Assembly: GCF_030406605.1 (NCBI RefSeq)
Contig: NZ_CP129104.1
Coordinates: 506,062 to 570,061 of the forward strand
DNA from: Curtobacterium sp. 458
Lineage (GTDB): Bacteria; Actinomycetota; Actinomycetes; Actinomycetales; Microbacteriaceae
Length of the DNA stretch: 64,000 nt
Direction: 5' to 3'
Shown: piece after piece, positions 37,557 to 46,206 of the stretch
Layout: every line of letters begins with the position of its first letter
Position numbering within the stretch: the stretch's first letter is position 1
The notes under the pieces: model-generated
Seen by the model: only the letters and a program-made list of their open reading frames with translations
The model's database searches: none
Told to the model about the DNA's origin: nothing
Position numbers and translations under genes: made by a program

Positions 37557-38459
37557 GTGCGATGGAGTCGAGTGGGCTGGCCCGCGGTCGGGTACGTCTC
37601 CCTCGAGGACGTCGAGGGCTACCCCGAGCACCTCGCCCGTCTGCTGACCGACGCGCCGCCCACCGTGGCGGCCCTCGCCTCGGTCACCTGGAACGAAGCG
37701 CGCATCGAACGCTGGGAGACCGAGACCCCCGCTGACGACGGCAGCGCGGCCGTGAGCGCAGCCGTGGTCGTCCGGAACGACGAGGTCCTGGACACCCCGG
37801 ACGGCCTCTGGAAGCGCTGGAACCACGCCCGCGTCACGCTGCGCTTCGACCGCGCTGTGCTCGAACCGCGCGACACTGAGACCCTCGACCTCCTGGCCGG
37901 GGACGTCCACGTCACGCGCGGGGAGCTCGCGCACGTCGACGCCGACGTCTGGGAGCTCCGACTCCTGCTCTCCCCCACCGGTGAGCTCGCCGTGCACTTC
38001 CGTGACGTCGCGATCGAGGTCCGGTCCGTGCACGAGGACGACTGGGCCAAGCTTGAGCAGCGCCGGCAGCACGGTTGGCACGGCCCGGTGCCGGACGGCT
38101 GGGTCGAGTGGGCGACGCCGGCGGTGCGAGCGGCGGCACACGGCGACGTCGGCGGACTGTCGCTCGCGCTCGACGGCATCGGTGGCGAAACGGTCGGCAT
38201 CGACGAGGTCGACCCCCGCTGGGGCTTCGCTCCGCTGCACGCTGCAGCCTGGTTCGACCGGCGCGGTACGACGGAGGCGCTGCTGGAACGGGGCGCGGAC
38301 GTGACGGTGCTCGACGCCGAGGGGCGCAGTGCCCTGGACCTCGCCCGCGAGCGCGGCTCGCGGAAGGCGGAGGAGGTCCTGCTCGCCTGGTTCGACGACC
38401 AGACCGCGGGGCTGCACTTCACCGCGGAGGACCCCACCTCCGACGAATCGGCGGACTGA
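37557..38459 (+). CDS. Ankyrin-repeat domain protein
   Basis: A 300-residue cytoplasmic protein. The N-terminal about 200 residues form an unrecognised acidic/Trp-rich domain (VGYVSLEDVEGYPEHLARLL, HEDDWAKLEQRRQHGWHG). The C-terminal part has two to three ankyrin units (TPAVRAAAHGDVGGLSLAL, WGFAPLHAAAWFDRRGTTEALLERGADVTVLDAEGRSALDLARERGS). The start GTG at 37557 is provisional. Function unknown; a protein-binding role is suggested by the repeats. It converges with the GH1 gene, with a hairpin between. Confidence 0.8.
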   Translation: MRWSRVGWPAVGYVSLEDVEGYPEHLARLLTDAPPTVAALASVTWNEARIERWETETPADDGSAAVSAAVVVRNDEVLDTPDGLWKRWNHARVTLRFDRAVLEPRDTETLDLLAGDVHVTRGELAHVDADVWELRLLLSPTGELAVHFRDVAIEVRSVHEDDWAKLEQRRQHGWHGPVPDGWVEWATPAVRAAAHGDVGGLSLALDGIGGETVGIDEVDPRWGFAPLHAAAWFDRRGTTEALLERGADVTVLDAEGRSALDLARERGSRKAEEVLLAWFDDQTAGLHFTAEDPTSDESAD

Positions 38460-38460
38460 A

Positions 38461-38512
38461 CCAGCCGGGAGGCGCGACCTGCGCCTCCACGCAGGTCGCG
38501 CCTCCCGGCTGG
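38461..38512. terminator. 22-bp perfect hairpin between converging genes (GGAGGC repeat family)
   Basis: Arms 38461-38482 and 38491-38512 are perfect complements (core CCGGGAGGCGCGACCTGC) with an 8-base loop that again carries GCCTCC. It begins one base after the ankyrin stop and ends 7 bases before the GH1 stop; a probable bidirectional terminator. Confidence 0.85.
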
Positions 38513-38519
38513 TGTCGTC

Positions 38520-39704
38520 TCAGACGGTGAGCGCGTTCGCCTGCGCGACCCGCCCGTACCAGCGCGCCGAGTCCTTCGGCGTCCGCTCGAACGTCTCCGG
38601 GTCCCACGCGACGAGCCCGAAGGTCGGGCGGTAGCCCGACGCCCACTCGTAGTTGTCGAGCAGGGACCAGTGCTGGTAGCCGAGGACCTCGATGCCGTCC
38701 TCGATGCAGCGGTGGATGCCCTCGAGGGCGCCCTGCGTGTACGCGACCCGGCGGGAGTCGTCCGCGGTGGCGATGCCGTTCTCGGTGATCATGAGCGGCA
38801 CGTGACCGGAGAGCTCCCATGCCGAGCGGAGGCCGTCGGCGGAGGCCTCGGGGTAGAACTCCCAACCGGTCAGCGTCGTCTCGACGTCGTCGGCTACCGG
38901 GAGCGGGCCGGACGGCCCGATGAAGGTGCGGGTGTACGCCTGCACGCCGAGGAAGTCGTCGCCGGCGGCCTGCTCGAGGTACCAGTCGTCGCGCGGGTAC
39001 CCGTACTCGCGGAGCATCTCGTCCGAACCGGGTTCGCCGTTCGACCGGAAGGCCTGCGTCGCGATGGTCCAGCCGGACTGCAGCCCGGACACCTGTGACA
39101 GGACCTCGCGGGATCGCTGGTGCGACGCGAGCAGGGCGTCGGCGACGCCGAGGTCCGGGTTCGGGAGGCCGTACGCGACGAGGTTCGACGCGTCCTCTCC
39201 CCCGGCGAGCATCGCGGCGATGTTCGGCTCGTTGATCGTGCAGACGTAGCGCACGCCGTCCTGGACCACGGGCAGCGCGGCCTCGGTGTAGCGGGCGAAC
39301 AGGTCGGCCGCGTCGGGTGCGCGCCAGAAGCCGTCGCGCTCGAACCAGCGCGGGACGGTGAAGTGCATGAGCGTGACGATGGGTTCGATGCCGAACTCGT
39401 GGCAGGTCTCGACCATGCGGCGGTAGTGGTCGATCTCCGCACGGGAGACGAAGCCGCGCTCCGGCTCGATGCGCGCCCACTCGATGCTGAACCGGTAGGA
39501 GCTCAGGCCGAGGTCGGCGGCGATCCGGATGTCGTCGCGGTAGCGGTGGTAGCTGTCCGCGGCGTCGCCGGAGGGCTCGACGATGGTGGTGTCGGGTTCG
39601 TGCTCGTGGACCCACCAGTTGCTGTTGACGTTGTTGCCCTCGATCTGGTGGGCGGCGGTGGCGGCACCCCAGAGGAAGCCGTCGGGGAACTGCAGCGTGG
39701 TGAT
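38520..39704 (-). CDS. Beta-glucosidase, GH1, with an apparent ATC start codon
   Basis: Cytoplasmic glycosidase acting on cellobiose or other beta-glucosides. The full family N-terminus is encoded (TTLQFPDGFLWGAATAAHQIEG, then NSNWWVHEH, SSYRFSIEWARIEPE), followed by the acid/base TINEPN and the nucleophile ITENG; about 394 residues, slightly short for GH1. There is no ATG, GTG or TTG between the previous stop (39732) and codon 97 (39416). GAAAGG (39712-39717) lies 7 bases before ATC at 39704-39702, which is therefore the likely start. It is the last gene of the LacI-Opp operon. Confidence 0.88.
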   Translation of the reverse strand: MTTLQFPDGFLWGAATAAHQIEGNNVNSNWWVHEHEPDTTIVEPSGDAADSYHRYRDDIRIAADLGLSSYRFSIEWARIEPERGFVSRAEIDHYRRMVETCHEFGIEPIVTLMHFTVPRWFERDGFWRAPDAADLFARYTEAALPVVQDGVRYVCTINEPNIAAMLAGGEDASNLVAYGLPNPDLGVADALLASHQRSREVLSQVSGLQSGWTIATQAFRSNGEPGSDEMLREYGYPRDDWYLEQAAGDDFLGVQAYTRTFIGPSGPLPVADDVETTLTGWEFYPEASADGLRSAWELSGHVPLMITENGIATADDSRRVAYTQGALEGIHRCIEDGIEVLGYQHWSLLDNYEWASGYRPTFGLVAWDPETFERTPKDSARWYGRVAQANALTV

Positions 39705-39731
39705 GATGGTGCCTTTCAGTGCGTGCTCGGG

Positions 39732-40604
39732 TCAGTGCGTGCTCAGGAAGCGGTCGAAGACGGCGAGCGTCGCCGCCGGGTTCTCGACCTGCGGGCCGTG
39801 GTAGCTCTCGGGGATGACCTCGTAGGCGGCGCCGGTGTCCTCCGCCATCTGCCGCTGCCACGGGATCGGCCAGGCACCGTCCCACTCGCCGTGGGTCACG
39901 AGCACCGGGAGGCCGGTCGCGCGGAGCTCGGCGGAGGCGTCGGTGTGGTCCTCGAGGATGTGGCCACCGGCGACGACGCTCGCGGGGTCGTGTGCGTCGA
40001 ACCGGTCGCGGACGAAGCGCGGGTCGTCGGGGAGCTCCTCGTCGGGGCGGTAGGCCCAGAGCGGGTTCGTCGAGTCGAACAGCTGGCGGAGGTTCCCGCC
40101 GGTGTCGTGCAGGATCGTGAGCTCGGTGACCTTGCGGTAGGGCCAGCCGTACGGTCCGGAGCAGAACTGGACGACGTCACGGAACGAGTCCGGCGAAGCG
40201 ATGGCGGCCTCGCGGACGATCACACCGCCGAGCGAGTGTCCGATGAGGTGCACGGGAGCGCCGTCGTCGAGCAGCCGAGCGACCCGGACGACGTCGGCGG
40301 CTTCCTCCTGCAGCGTGTACCCGGACGGCGACGCCGCCCGCGCCGAGTCGGCCTGCCCACGTCGGGTGATCGCGACCGCGGTCCAGCCGGCGTCACCCAG
40401 GAGCGGCATGAACGTCCGCCAGTCCTCCTTCGACCCCGTGTACCCGGGGACGATCAACACGACACCCTTCGATCGCCCGGTCGGCACGACGCGGTAGGCG
40501 GTGAGCCGCCCGACGGGGAGGTCGATGCCGACGACGTCGACGCCGTCCGGGGTGGGGAGGTGCCCGAACGCGGGGACGGTCGGGAAGTCGTGGAGCGTGG
40601 TCAT
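39732..40604 (-). CDS. Alpha/beta hydrolase
   Basis: A 290-residue hydrolase with the nucleophile Ser in LIGHSLGGVIV, VLIVPGYTGSKEDW (oxyanion region) and late Asp/His (THGEWDGAW, YHGPQVE). It may be a deacylase removing acetyl or feruloyl groups from imported oligosaccharides, inferred from its place in the glycoside operon. Its ATG overlaps the ABC ATPase stop by 4 bases (ATGA), and GH1 follows after 27 bases. Exact substrate unknown. Confidence 0.88.
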   Translation of the reverse strand: MTTLHDFPTVPAFGHLPTPDGVDVVGIDLPVGRLTAYRVVPTGRSKGVVLIVPGYTGSKEDWRTFMPLLGDAGWTAVAITRRGQADSARAASPSGYTLQEEAADVVRVARLLDDGAPVHLIGHSLGGVIVREAAIASPDSFRDVVQFCSGPYGWPYRKVTELTILHDTGGNLRQLFDSTNPLWAYRPDEELPDDPRFVRDRFDAHDPASVVAGGHILEDHTDASAELRATGLPVLVTHGEWDGAWPIPWQRQMAEDTGAAYEVIPESYHGPQVENPAATLAVFDRFLSTH

Positions 40605-42382
40605 GCCAGCAGTGCCCTTCGAGGGTTCGGCACCGCGTCGAGCAGCGCCACCGTGTACGGGTCCTGCGGGTCCTGCAGCACCGCGGCCGTGCGGCCCCGT
40701 TCGACCACGGCACCGTCGTGCAGCACCATGATGTCGTCCGTGATGAGCCGCGCGCTCAGCAGGTCGTGCGTGATGTAGAGGAGCGAGACGCCCCACTGCT
40801 CGCGCAGGTCCTCGAGGAGCGCGAGCACCCCGGCACGGAGCGTGACGTCGAGCATCGAGACGGGCTCGTCGGCGATGATGACCTGCGGGTCGGACGCCAG
40901 TGCCCGGGCGATGACGACACGCTGGCGCTGCCCGCCGGAGAGCTGGTGCGGGAGCTTCTGCGCGAACTGCTCGACGGGCGTCAGTCCCACGGTCTCGAGC
41001 AGCTCGAGCATCCGTCGCCTCGCGTCACGGCCGCGGAGTCCGGTGTAGTTCGCGATCGGCCGGGACAGGATGTACTCCACCGTGTGCAGCGGGTTGAGCG
41101 CCGCGTACGGGTCCTGGAACACCATCTGCACCTCGGAGCGGAGGTCCTTCAGCCCGCGTCGCCCGAGCTTCGCGACGTCCGTGTCGCCGAACCGGACGGT
41201 GCCCGTGGTCGGCTTCTCGACGCCGGTCAGCATCTTCGCGATCGTGGACTTGCCGGAGCCGGACTGGCCGACGAGGGCGAGCGACTGCCCGGGCTCGAGC
41301 GTGAACGAGACGTCGCGAACGGCCTGGACGGGCTGCTCGCCACGGCGGGGCGCCGGGTACGTCTTGACGAGGTGGTCGACGACGATCGGGTTGCGCGCGG
41401 CGCTGCGCTCGCGGGAGCCGACCGTGCTGAACGACGACGTCGTCTCCTGGCGGGTGGCCGAGGGATCGCGCTGCGACCGGTCCGGGAACCCCGGGAGCGA
41501 GACGACCTCGGCACGCGGGTCGGCGTAGTGCGACAGCAGCATCTTCGTGTACTCGTCCTGCGGGTCGCGCAGGATCTCCGTCGAACCGCCGTCCTCGACG
41601 ATGCGGCCCTCGTGCATGACGAGCACACGCTCGGTGGCCTCGAGGACGATGCCGAGGTCGTGGCTGATGAGGATCGCTGTGAACCCCTCGGACCGCTGCA
41701 GCTCGATGATCGTGTCCATCACGGCGTGCTGGACGAGGACGTCGAGCGCCGTGGTCGGCTCGTCGAACACCATGAGCCGCGGTTCGAGCGACAGCGCGAG
41801 GGCGATCGACACGCGCTGCCGCATGCCGCCGGAGAGCTCCCCGGGGTAGCGGGCGAGCATCGTGGCGGGGAGCTTCACCTTGTCGATGAGCTCCCGCATC
41901 CGGGCGTCCCACCGCTCGCGCGGCACGTGCCCGTGCGCCTTGAACACGTCGATGAAGTGGTTGCGGATCGTCCGCACCGGGTTGAGCGCGTTCATGCCCG
42001 ACTGCAGCACCATCGCGAACCCGCCCTGCCGCTGCTGGCGGAGCGCTTCGTCGTCGAGGTCGCGGATGTCCGACCCGGCGAAGAAGATGTTGCCGCCGTT
42101 GGTGCGCGCTGGAGGCTTTTGCAGCCGCGTCAGCGCGTACCCGAGGGTCGACTTGCCGGAGCCGGACTCCCCCACGAGGCCGACGAACTCGCCCTTCCGC
42201 AGGGAGAACGACACGTGGTCGACGGCCTGGACGGCCTCCTGGCCGGTGGACTCGTAGACGACCGACAGATCGCGGACGTCCAGCAGGACGTCACCAGCGT
42301 CGGGACCTTCGGACTGGAGGCGCGTGGCGGCGCCGCCACGGGCCTCCCGGCCGTCTGCTGCGTGCGTGGGTGCGCCGCTCAT
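40601..42382 (-). CDS. Opp-type ABC ATPase, two fused nucleotide-binding domains
   Basis: Energises the oligosaccharide/peptide-type importer. The 593 residues hold two ABC domains: Walker A GESGSGKSTLGYAL with signature LSGGMRQRVSIALAL, and GQSGSGKSTIAKML with LSGGQRQRVVIARAL, plus oligopeptide-type C-terminal regions. It corresponds to OppD+OppF in one chain. Residues 11-24 (GREARGGAATRLQS) are encoded by a nearly complete copy of the GGAGGC palindrome (42310-42351), placed before the first ABC domain. The ATG at 42382 overlaps the permease stop (ATGA). Confidence 0.94.
   Translation of the reverse strand: MSGAPTHAADGREARGGAATRLQSEGPDAGDVLLDVRDLSVVYESTGQEAVQAVDHVSFSLRKGEFVGLVGESGSGKSTLGYALTRLQKPPARTNGGNIFFAGSDIRDLDDEALRQQRQGGFAMVLQSGMNALNPVRTIRNHFIDVFKAHGHVPRERWDARMRELIDKVKLPATMLARYPGELSGGMRQRVSIALALSLEPRLMVFDEPTTALDVLVQHAVMDTIIELQRSEGFTAILISHDLGIVLEATERVLVMHEGRIVEDGGSTEILRDPQDEYTKMLLSHYADPRAEVVSLPGFPDRSQRDPSATRQETTSSFSTVGSRERSAARNPIVVDHLVKTYPAPRRGEQPVQAVRDVSFTLEPGQSLALVGQSGSGKSTIAKMLTGVEKPTTGTVRFGDTDVAKLGRRGLKDLRSEVQMVFQDPYAALNPLHTVEYILSRPIANYTGLRGRDARRRMLELLETVGLTPVEQFAQKLPHQLSGGQRQRVVIARALASDPQVIIADEPVSMLDVTLRAGVLALLEDLREQWGVSLLYITHDLLSARLITDDIMVLHDGAVVERGRTAAVLQDPQDPYTVALLDAVPNPRRALLA
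42310..42351. repeat. GGAGGC palindrome inside the ABC ATPase gene
   Basis: Arms 42310-42330 (GGACTGGAGGCGCGTGGCGG plus C) and 42331-42351 pair at 18 of 21 positions with no loop. The copy is in frame and encodes the disordered N-terminal residues 11-24. Confidence 0.75.
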
Positions 42383-43329
42383 GCGGTGGCCTCCTTGCGC
42401 TTGCGGCGCGCGCCTTCGCGCAGCCGCGGGTTGGACACGGCGTCGACGCCGAAGTTGATCAGGGTCAGGCTCATCGCCAGGAGGGCGATGCAGAGACCGG
42501 GGGCGAACAGCAGGATCCACTGACCGGTGAGCAGCGCGTTCGAGTTCTGCGCCCAGTAGAGGATCGTGCCCCAGCTGACGATCGACGAGTCACCGAGCCC
42601 GAGGAACTCGAGGCCCGCCTCGGCGAGGATCGCGCTCGTCGCCGCACCGAAGAACGAGCCGACGATGAGGCTCGTCATGTTCGGGAGGATCTCGCGGAAC
42701 ACGATGCGGGTGGCGCCGTCGCCGGAGAACTGCGCGGCCGTCACGAAGTCACGGCTGCGGAGCGACTGCGTCTGGCTCCGGAGGACCCGAGCGCCCCAGG
42801 CCCAGCCGGTGACCACGATCACGGCGATGATCACCGCGATGCCGCCGTTCTGCAGGTACGCGGCGATGACGATCATGAGCGGCAGGCCGGGGATGACGAG
42901 GAAGAGGTTCACGATGAACCCGATGACCTCGGCGACCCAGCCGCGGATGTAACCCCAGCTCAGTCCGATGGCGACGGCCACGAGCGTGGAGAGGAAGCCC
43001 GCGACCGCACCGACGAGCACGGAGACCCGGGCGCCGTAGATGAGCTGGGAGAGGACGTCCTCGCCGGCGGCGGTGGTGCCCATCCAGTGTGCCCAGGTGG
43101 CGTCGGCGCTGCGGGCGAAGCCGTTCTGGCTCGCGCCGTAGGGGGCGAGGAGCGGGGCGGCGATGGCCACGACGACGAACACGGCGAGGATGATGATGCC
43201 GATGCGGGCCTTGGTGTTGCTCCACACGACGCCGAACTGGCGGGCGGCGGCGAGCCACTTGGACGGGGCTGCTGGTTCGTGCTGCGTGCGTACTGCGACC
43301 GTGGTGTCCGGTGCTTTGGTCTGGGTCAT
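42379..43329 (-). CDS. Opp-type ABC permease (OppC/DppC)
   Basis: Membrane subunit, 316 residues. An N-terminal tail (to about 40) is followed by six helices, with the permease loop DFVTAAQFSGDGATRIVFREILPNM and the N-terminal OppC pattern (HWMGTTAAGEDVLSQLIYGARVSVLVG). The ATG at 43329 overlaps the OppB stop by 4 bases. It acts with the gene before it and the fused ATPase. Confidence 0.94.
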   Translation of the reverse strand: MTQTKAPDTTVAVRTQHEPAAPSKWLAAARQFGVVWSNTKARIGIIILAVFVVVAIAAPLLAPYGASQNGFARSADATWAHWMGTTAAGEDVLSQLIYGARVSVLVGAVAGFLSTLVAVAIGLSWGYIRGWVAEVIGFIVNLFLVIPGLPLMIVIAAYLQNGGIAVIIAVIVVTGWAWGARVLRSQTQSLRSRDFVTAAQFSGDGATRIVFREILPNMTSLIVGSFFGAATSAILAEAGLEFLGLGDSSIVSWGTILYWAQNSNALLTGQWILLFAPGLCIALLAMSLTLINFGVDAVSNPRLREGARRKRKEATA

Positions 43330-44306
43330 CGGCGCGTCCTCGGGTCCAGGACGCCGTAGAGGACGTCCACGATGAAGTTGGCGATGAGCACCGACACGGT
43401 GATCATCAGGAAGAGGGCCTGCATGAGCGGGTAGTCCTGCCCGATCACGGCGTTGAACAGCAGGTAGCCGATGCCCGGGTACCCGAACACCTGCTCCACG
43501 AGCACGGACCCGCCGACGACACCGCCGAGCGCGAGGCCGAAGCCGGTGAGGTTCGGCAGGATCGCGTTCCGGGCTGCGTACCGGACGGCGACCGTTCGGC
43601 CGCGGAGCCCGTTGGCCTCGGCGAAGGTGACGTAGTCGTCGCCGAGCGTGTTGATCATCGCGTTGCGCATGCCGATGATCCAGCCGCCGAGGCTCGTCAC
43701 GAGGATCGTGATCGCCGGGAGCATCGCGTGCTGCAGGGCGTCCCCGATGAACTGTCCGCTGAAGCCCGGCGTGGTCGTGGCCGAGTAGGCCCCGGTCGTC
43801 GGGAACCAGTGCAGGACGTAGCCGAGGAAGAACAGCAGCAGGAGCGCGGTCCAGAAGTACGGGAACGTCGACATGAAGCTGCCGGACAGGGTCGGCAGGG
43901 AGTCGAGCCAGGTGCCGCGCTTCCACGCCGCCCCGACGCCGATGAGGGTGCCGAGCACGAACGCGATGATCGTGACGAGCCCGACGAGCACCAGCGTGTA
44001 CGGCAGCGCCTGCGCCACGAGGTCGCCGACGGGCTGGGGGTAGAACGTGTAGCTCGTGCCGAAGTCGAGGGTGACGACCTGGTGCAGGTAGCTGACGTAC
44101 TGGTCCCAGAGGTTGCCGCTCGGGACGCCGAGCTGCGCCTCGATCGCCTTCTTCGTGGCGTCGGTGACGGGGCCGTTCTGGCTGAGCTTCGCGAGTGCGG
44201 CGTCGGTCGGGCTGCCCGGCATGAGCCGAGGGAGCACGAAGTTCAGCGTGACCGCGGCCCAGAGGGTCAGGACGAACAGGACGAGTTTCTGGAGGAGGTA
44301 CTTCAC
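43326..44306 (-). CDS. Opp-type ABC permease (OppB/DppB)
   Basis: Membrane subunit, 326 residues, six helices. It starts MKYLLQKLVLFVLTLWAAVTLNFVLPRLMPGSP, typical of OppB, and has the coupling loop YVTFAEANGLRGRTVAVRYAARNAILP and GGSVLVEQVFGYPGIGYLL. The GTG at 44306 has AGGAGG upstream and overlaps the binding-protein stop (GTGA). Normal family length. Confidence 0.94.
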   Translation of the reverse strand: MKYLLQKLVLFVLTLWAAVTLNFVLPRLMPGSPTDAALAKLSQNGPVTDATKKAIEAQLGVPSGNLWDQYVSYLHQVVTLDFGTSYTFYPQPVGDLVAQALPYTLVLVGLVTIIAFVLGTLIGVGAAWKRGTWLDSLPTLSGSFMSTFPYFWTALLLLFFLGYVLHWFPTTGAYSATTTPGFSGQFIGDALQHAMLPAITILVTSLGGWIIGMRNAMINTLGDDYVTFAEANGLRGRTVAVRYAARNAILPNLTGFGLALGGVVGGSVLVEQVFGYPGIGYLLFNAVIGQDYPLMQALFLMITVSVLIANFIVDVLYGVLDPRTRR

Positions 44307-46096
44307 TTCGCTTCCTCCTGTTCCTCGAGGATCTGGCGGCCTGCGGCACTGTCGCGGAGCCGCAGTTTCGAGAAGATCAGCAGCGGTGCGGAGTCGTAGT
44401 TCTGCGGTGCCATGTACGGGTCCTCCGCGCTCGGCCACCCGACGAACTTGTTCGTGTTGAACAGACCCCAGAGGCCGCCGTAGTACATGCCGATGACCGG
44501 GACGTCGTCGTAGACGATGTTCTGCAGCTGGTGCAGGATGGCCCGCTGCCGGGACTCGTCCGTCGTCGCCTTGTACTCGTCGAGGAGCGCCTGGGTGTCG
44601 GCGTTCCGGTACCGCTCGAAGTTGTTCACCGTCGACTTGCCGACGGGCTGGTAGAAGTCGCTCGACAGCAGCGAGTTGAAGGCCTGGTAGACGTCACCGT
44701 TGCCCATCCCGCCCATGGCCATGTCGAACTTTCCGTTGTTGAGGTTGGCCTGGTAGCCGGCGGGCTGCGGCGCCTGGAGGGACACCTTGATGCCGATCGC
44801 GGTGAGGTCGCGCTGCACCTGCTGGGCCGCGCGGAGCCAGTCGGAGTAGCCGTTCGCGGTCATGATCGTGATGGTCAGCTGCTTGCCGTCCTTCACGAGC
44901 TTGCCGCCCTGCTGCGTCCAGCCGGACTTCGCGAACTCCTGCAGCGACCGCTTCGTGTCCTGCGTGATCATCCCCTTGTCCGGGATGGACGGGTCGAGGT
45001 ACTGCTCCTGGTTCGGCAGGATCAGGCCCGTCTGACCGGCGGCCGTCAGGTTGCCCTCGGTCGCGGTCTCGGCGATGTCCTGCCGGTCGAGCGCGTACGA
45101 GATGCCCTTGCGGACGTTGACGTCGTTGTACGGCGCCTTCGTGAGGTTCGGCACGAGGCCGATGACACCGCCGGCCGGGAACCACCACGTGTTGGTCTTC
45201 GACGCAGCACCCCACGTGCCCTTGACGTCCGAGATGAACGAGTACGCCCAGTCGTAGCCACGCGTGACGGTGTCGAGCTGGGTGTTCGTGGCTGGGAGGA
45301 TGAGGTGCTTGATGGCGATCTTGTCGGCCTGCCAGTACCGGGGGTTCTTGTCCATCGAGTACTGCTGGTCGGTGTAGTTGCCGAGCACGAACGGCCCGGT
45401 GCCGACGGGGTTCGGGTCGCGCCACGTGGTCGGGTCCTTGACCTTCCCCCAGTGCTGCTCGCCGAGGATGTACGTCGCGCCGATGATGTTGAGGCTCGGC
45501 ACGTCGTCGCTCTTGAGGTGGAAGACGACGTGGTCGCCGTCCTGCTCGATGCGGTCGATGTGCTGCCAGGCGCCCTTGATGTCCATCGCGGGGAACTTCT
45601 TGAGCAGGTCGAACGTGAAGACGACGTCCTTCGCGCTGAAGGGATCGCCGTTCGACCACTCGACGCCCTGCCGGATGGTCATGTCGATCGTGCGCGCGTC
45701 CGGCTGGGTCCAGCTGCTCGCGAGCCAGGGCGTGCCCTTGCCGTCGAGCGGGTTGACCTCGATCAGCGGCTCGTACATCCACTTGCTCGCGGTGCGGGCG
45801 TTCGAGATGTACGGGTTGAAGTTGCGGTCGAACAGCGGGTTGCCGTGGTCGGCGTTGATGAGCATCGTGTCCTTGCCGATGCTCGGGTCCGGCTGGGAGC
45901 GGACCTGGATGCTGCAGCCGCTCGCCGCGAGGGCCACGACGGCGATGCCGGCCAGGGCGGCGAGGAGACGGCCGCGCCGGCGGGGACGGGCGGGGCCGGT
46001 GGCACGGGTGCCGCGGGCTGCGCGCGGAGCGGCCGTCTGTGGGCCTGCTGGTTCGCGCATGCCTGGCTCGCGCATGCGCTGTGGGGGAAGCGTCAT
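44303..46096 (-). CDS. Oligosaccharide/peptide-binding lipoprotein (extracellular family 5)
   Basis: Captures the substrate for the Opp-type importer. The 597 residues have an unusually long basic N-terminus (about 45) before the lipoprotein signal (LLAALAGIAVVALAASGC), then a family 5 fold with WLASSWTQPDARTIDMTIRQGVEWSNGDPFSAKDVVFTFDLL and ATEGNLTAAGQTGL. Family 5 proteins bind peptides or oligosaccharides such as cellobiose; the GH1 gene in the operon favours beta-glucosides. The ATG at 46096 follows GGAGG by 11 bases; a longer frame to 46135 overlaps the operator and is less likely. Confidence 0.92.
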   Translation of the reverse strand: MTLPPQRMREPGMREPAGPQTAAPRAARGTRATGPARPRRRGRLLAALAGIAVVALAASGCSIQVRSQPDPSIGKDTMLINADHGNPLFDRNFNPYISNARTASKWMYEPLIEVNPLDGKGTPWLASSWTQPDARTIDMTIRQGVEWSNGDPFSAKDVVFTFDLLKKFPAMDIKGAWQHIDRIEQDGDHVVFHLKSDDVPSLNIIGATYILGEQHWGKVKDPTTWRDPNPVGTGPFVLGNYTDQQYSMDKNPRYWQADKIAIKHLILPATNTQLDTVTRGYDWAYSFISDVKGTWGAASKTNTWWFPAGGVIGLVPNLTKAPYNDVNVRKGISYALDRQDIAETATEGNLTAAGQTGLILPNQEQYLDPSIPDKGMITQDTKRSLQEFAKSGWTQQGGKLVKDGKQLTITIMTANGYSDWLRAAQQVQRDLTAIGIKVSLQAPQPAGYQANLNNGKFDMAMGGMGNGDVYQAFNSLLSSDFYQPVGKSTVNNFERYRNADTQALLDEYKATTDESRQRAILHQLQNIVYDDVPVIGMYYGGLWGLFNTNKFVGWPSAEDPYMAPQNYDSAPLLIFSKLRLRDSAAGRQILEEQEEAK

Positions 46097-46134
46097 TGCT
46101 CGGTCGACCTCCGTGTCGATTGGGTACCGCACCA

Positions 46135-46150
46135 ATGTATGCGCTTACAT
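46135..46150. promoter_or_regulatory. LacI-type operator upstream of the Opp-GH1 operon
   Basis: ATGTATGCGCTTACAT: palindromic arms ATGTA-GC / GC-TACAT with two symmetric mismatched positions, centred on GCGC as LacI-family operators are. It lies in the 110-base gap between the lacI-type gene and the binding-protein start, 39 bases before the start. Confidence 0.7.
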
Positions 46151-46206
46151 CGCGGCGTGCAACCACCGGTCCTGATCGGCGGGGTGCAACACGGCGTCCG
46201 GTGCCG

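Noticed and set aside
38520-39416. GH1 gene starting at the first ATG (39416)
   Set aside because: This would discard the first 96 residues, including the conserved GFLWGAATAAHQIEG strand that is encoded in frame directly upstream; a non-canonical start is the better explanation.
42101-42120. GCGCTGGAGGCTTTTGCAGC in the ABC ATPase gene as a further repeat copy
   Set aside because: It encodes conserved ABC sequence (RLQKPPAR) and lacks the flanking CGG/CGTGG bases; probably chance.
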